From: Deltaproteobacteria bacterium
Lineage (GTDB): Bacteria > Desulfobacterota > Desulfobulbia > Desulfobulbales > Desulfurivibrionaceae
Reading direction: 5' to 3'
Length of the DNA: 42,440 bases
Assembly (NCBI GenBank): GCA_013349295.1
Contig: DUZW01000027.1
Span: 1-42,440, forward strand
The notes below the pieces were generated by a model, which was not told where the DNA came from, searched no databases, and worked only from the letters and a program-made list of their open reading frames with translations. Each line of letters opens with the position of its first letter. The first letter of the stretch is position 1. Positions 41,863-42,440 of this stretch are shown here, one piece after another. A program made the position numbers and the translations under genes.

Positions 41863-41890
41863 TTGACAAAGTCCGTCCCGGGGTTGTAAT
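41863..41890 (+). promoter_or_regulatory. Sigma-70-type promoter for the pentapeptide gene
   Basis: TTGACA (41863-41868) and TGTAAT (41885-41890) are separated by 16 bases. The -35 is the consensus hexamer and the -10 differs from TATAAT at one position. It lies about 64 bases upstream of the probable TTG start at 41954. Confidence 0.6.
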
Positions 41891-41953
41891 CAGATTCTGG
41901 TGAAGGCTGGGAACAATGCGCCATCAGGAAGATGGCCGGGGGATCACGAAACG

Positions 41954-42440
41954 TTGGCACATTCAATCAGAAAAACACCTGCGACCGCCCTGCTGCTCTG
42001 CTCTCTCTGCCTCACGGCCTTACCCCGCCAGGCAACCGCTTACACCCAAAAAGATCTTGAAACCCTGACCGCCACCAACCGCTGTGTGGAATGCGATCTT
42101 TCCGGAGCCGATCTGCGCCGGGCAAAGCTTGCCGGCGCCCATCTGGAACGGGCCAATCTTTCTCGGGCAAACCTGGCGGGAGCCGACCTGGAGGGGGCAA
42201 ATCTCAAGGCCGTTGACCTTCGGGGCGCTAACCTGATTGACGCCAACCTGGGGGAGGCTGACTTCTACAAGGCCGATCTCACCGGCGCCTTTCTCAAGGG
42301 GGCCAATCTCAAAAACGCCTTCCTTGCCAACAGCAACCATGACCTGGCAATCCTGGAGGGAACCACTTACACCGCCCCGGAAAACGCCTTGAAAGAGCTG
42401 AAAAAGGTCTTGCCGGACCCGCCGGCAGTTGCGCCGGCAC
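41954..42440 (+). CDS. Secreted pentapeptide-repeat protein (cut by right edge)
   Basis: The protein starts with TTG 41954, after GGGGGA at about 41938-41943, and has no stop inside the window; an in-frame GTG at 41900 is an alternative. From the TTG it has a signal peptide ([20 protein letters not shown], cleavage after A-T-A near residue 30). From about residue 50 it has tandem A(D/N)LxxA units: [30 protein letters not shown], and so on for about 15 repeats, ending near N-S-N-H. Then comes a tail rich in Lys, Leu, Pro and Ala. This right-handed beta-helix family is known from MfpA/Qnr and many secreted proteins; the role is unknown here. C57-V-E-C60 may be disulfide-linked. Confidence 0.78.
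   Translation, partial: MAHSIRKTPATALLLCSLCLTALPRQATAYTQKDLETLTATNRCVECDLSGADLRRAKLAGAHLERANLSRANLAGADLEGANLKAVDLRGANLIDANLGEADFYKADLTGAFLKGANLKNAFLANSNHDLAILEGTTYTAPENALKELKKVLPDPPAVAPA

Overview
The window reads as a chromosomal piece of an anaerobic, Gram-negative deltaproteobacterium of the Desulfobulbales type (Desulfobacterota). This is an inference from gene content: a multiheme c-type cytochrome, a CODH/ACS-like Fe-S domain fused to DUF3786, a split ferredoxin-linked 2-oxoacid oxidoreductase, a TRAP transporter with a TatT lipoprotein, Mut7-C and YkgJ proteins, and selenocysteine use. There is no rRNA, tRNA, CRISPR or prophage. The only mobile DNA seen is the 5' end of an IS5-type transposase cut by the left edge.

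Layout. 1-2001: IS end, a gene-poor stretch, and a secreted class-A-beta-lactamase-fold serine hydrolase. 2416-3736: a two-receiver response regulator and a CheX-type phosphatase. 3863-4869: the most interesting part. Two convergent genes both appear to use in-frame UGA as selenocysteine. One is an ArsC-fold (seleno)protein with a U-T-S-C motif and a good SECIS hairpin. The other is an IscA/HesB-like protein whose frame continues through UGA as C-K-T-U plus a 33-residue tail. They share a hairpin with a U-run on the minus strand. 5181-9463: RlmA-like rRNA methyltransferase, a seven-heme-motif cytochrome, an Fe-S/DUF3786 protein with a small Cys-containing partner, and a periplasmic cupin. 9578-13829: topoisomerase III, a triosephosphate-isomerase homologue without the catalytic Glu, a GNAT acetyltransferase and a zinc-ribbon protein. 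14157-18883: a SAP-like coiled-coil protein, a YkgJ Cys-cluster protein, a Mut7-C RNase-like protein, a membrane-anchored PilZ protein and pyruvate kinase. 19039-20589: a DUF2235 hydrolase with a LecA-like C-terminal domain.

21197-27317 is a co-directional catabolic cluster: Glu/Leu/Phe/Val dehydrogenase, fused gamma-delta, alpha and beta subunits of a 2-oxoacid:ferredoxin oxidoreductase (joined by ATGA overlaps), and an AMP-forming acyl-CoA synthetase. The likely flow is amino acid to 2-oxoacid to acyl-CoA plus reduced ferredoxin. 27356-34880 is all minus strand: a membrane HD-GYP protein, a Pit phosphate transporter with its DUF47 partner, a VWA protein with two OmpA-like domains, an orphan NarL-type regulator and a polytopic membrane protein. 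35113-42440: Pcm repair methyltransferase, a TatT-DctP-DctQ-DctM TRAP operon whose binding protein lacks the usual carboxylate-binding Arg, a SlyD-like FKBP, a small PnuC-like membrane protein, MetF, and a secreted pentapeptide-repeat protein cut by the right edge.

All assignments come from reading the sequence and remembered family features; no database search was run. Start sites were moved from the longest possible ORF where a ribosome binding site or family length favoured an internal start, and this is stated in each entry.
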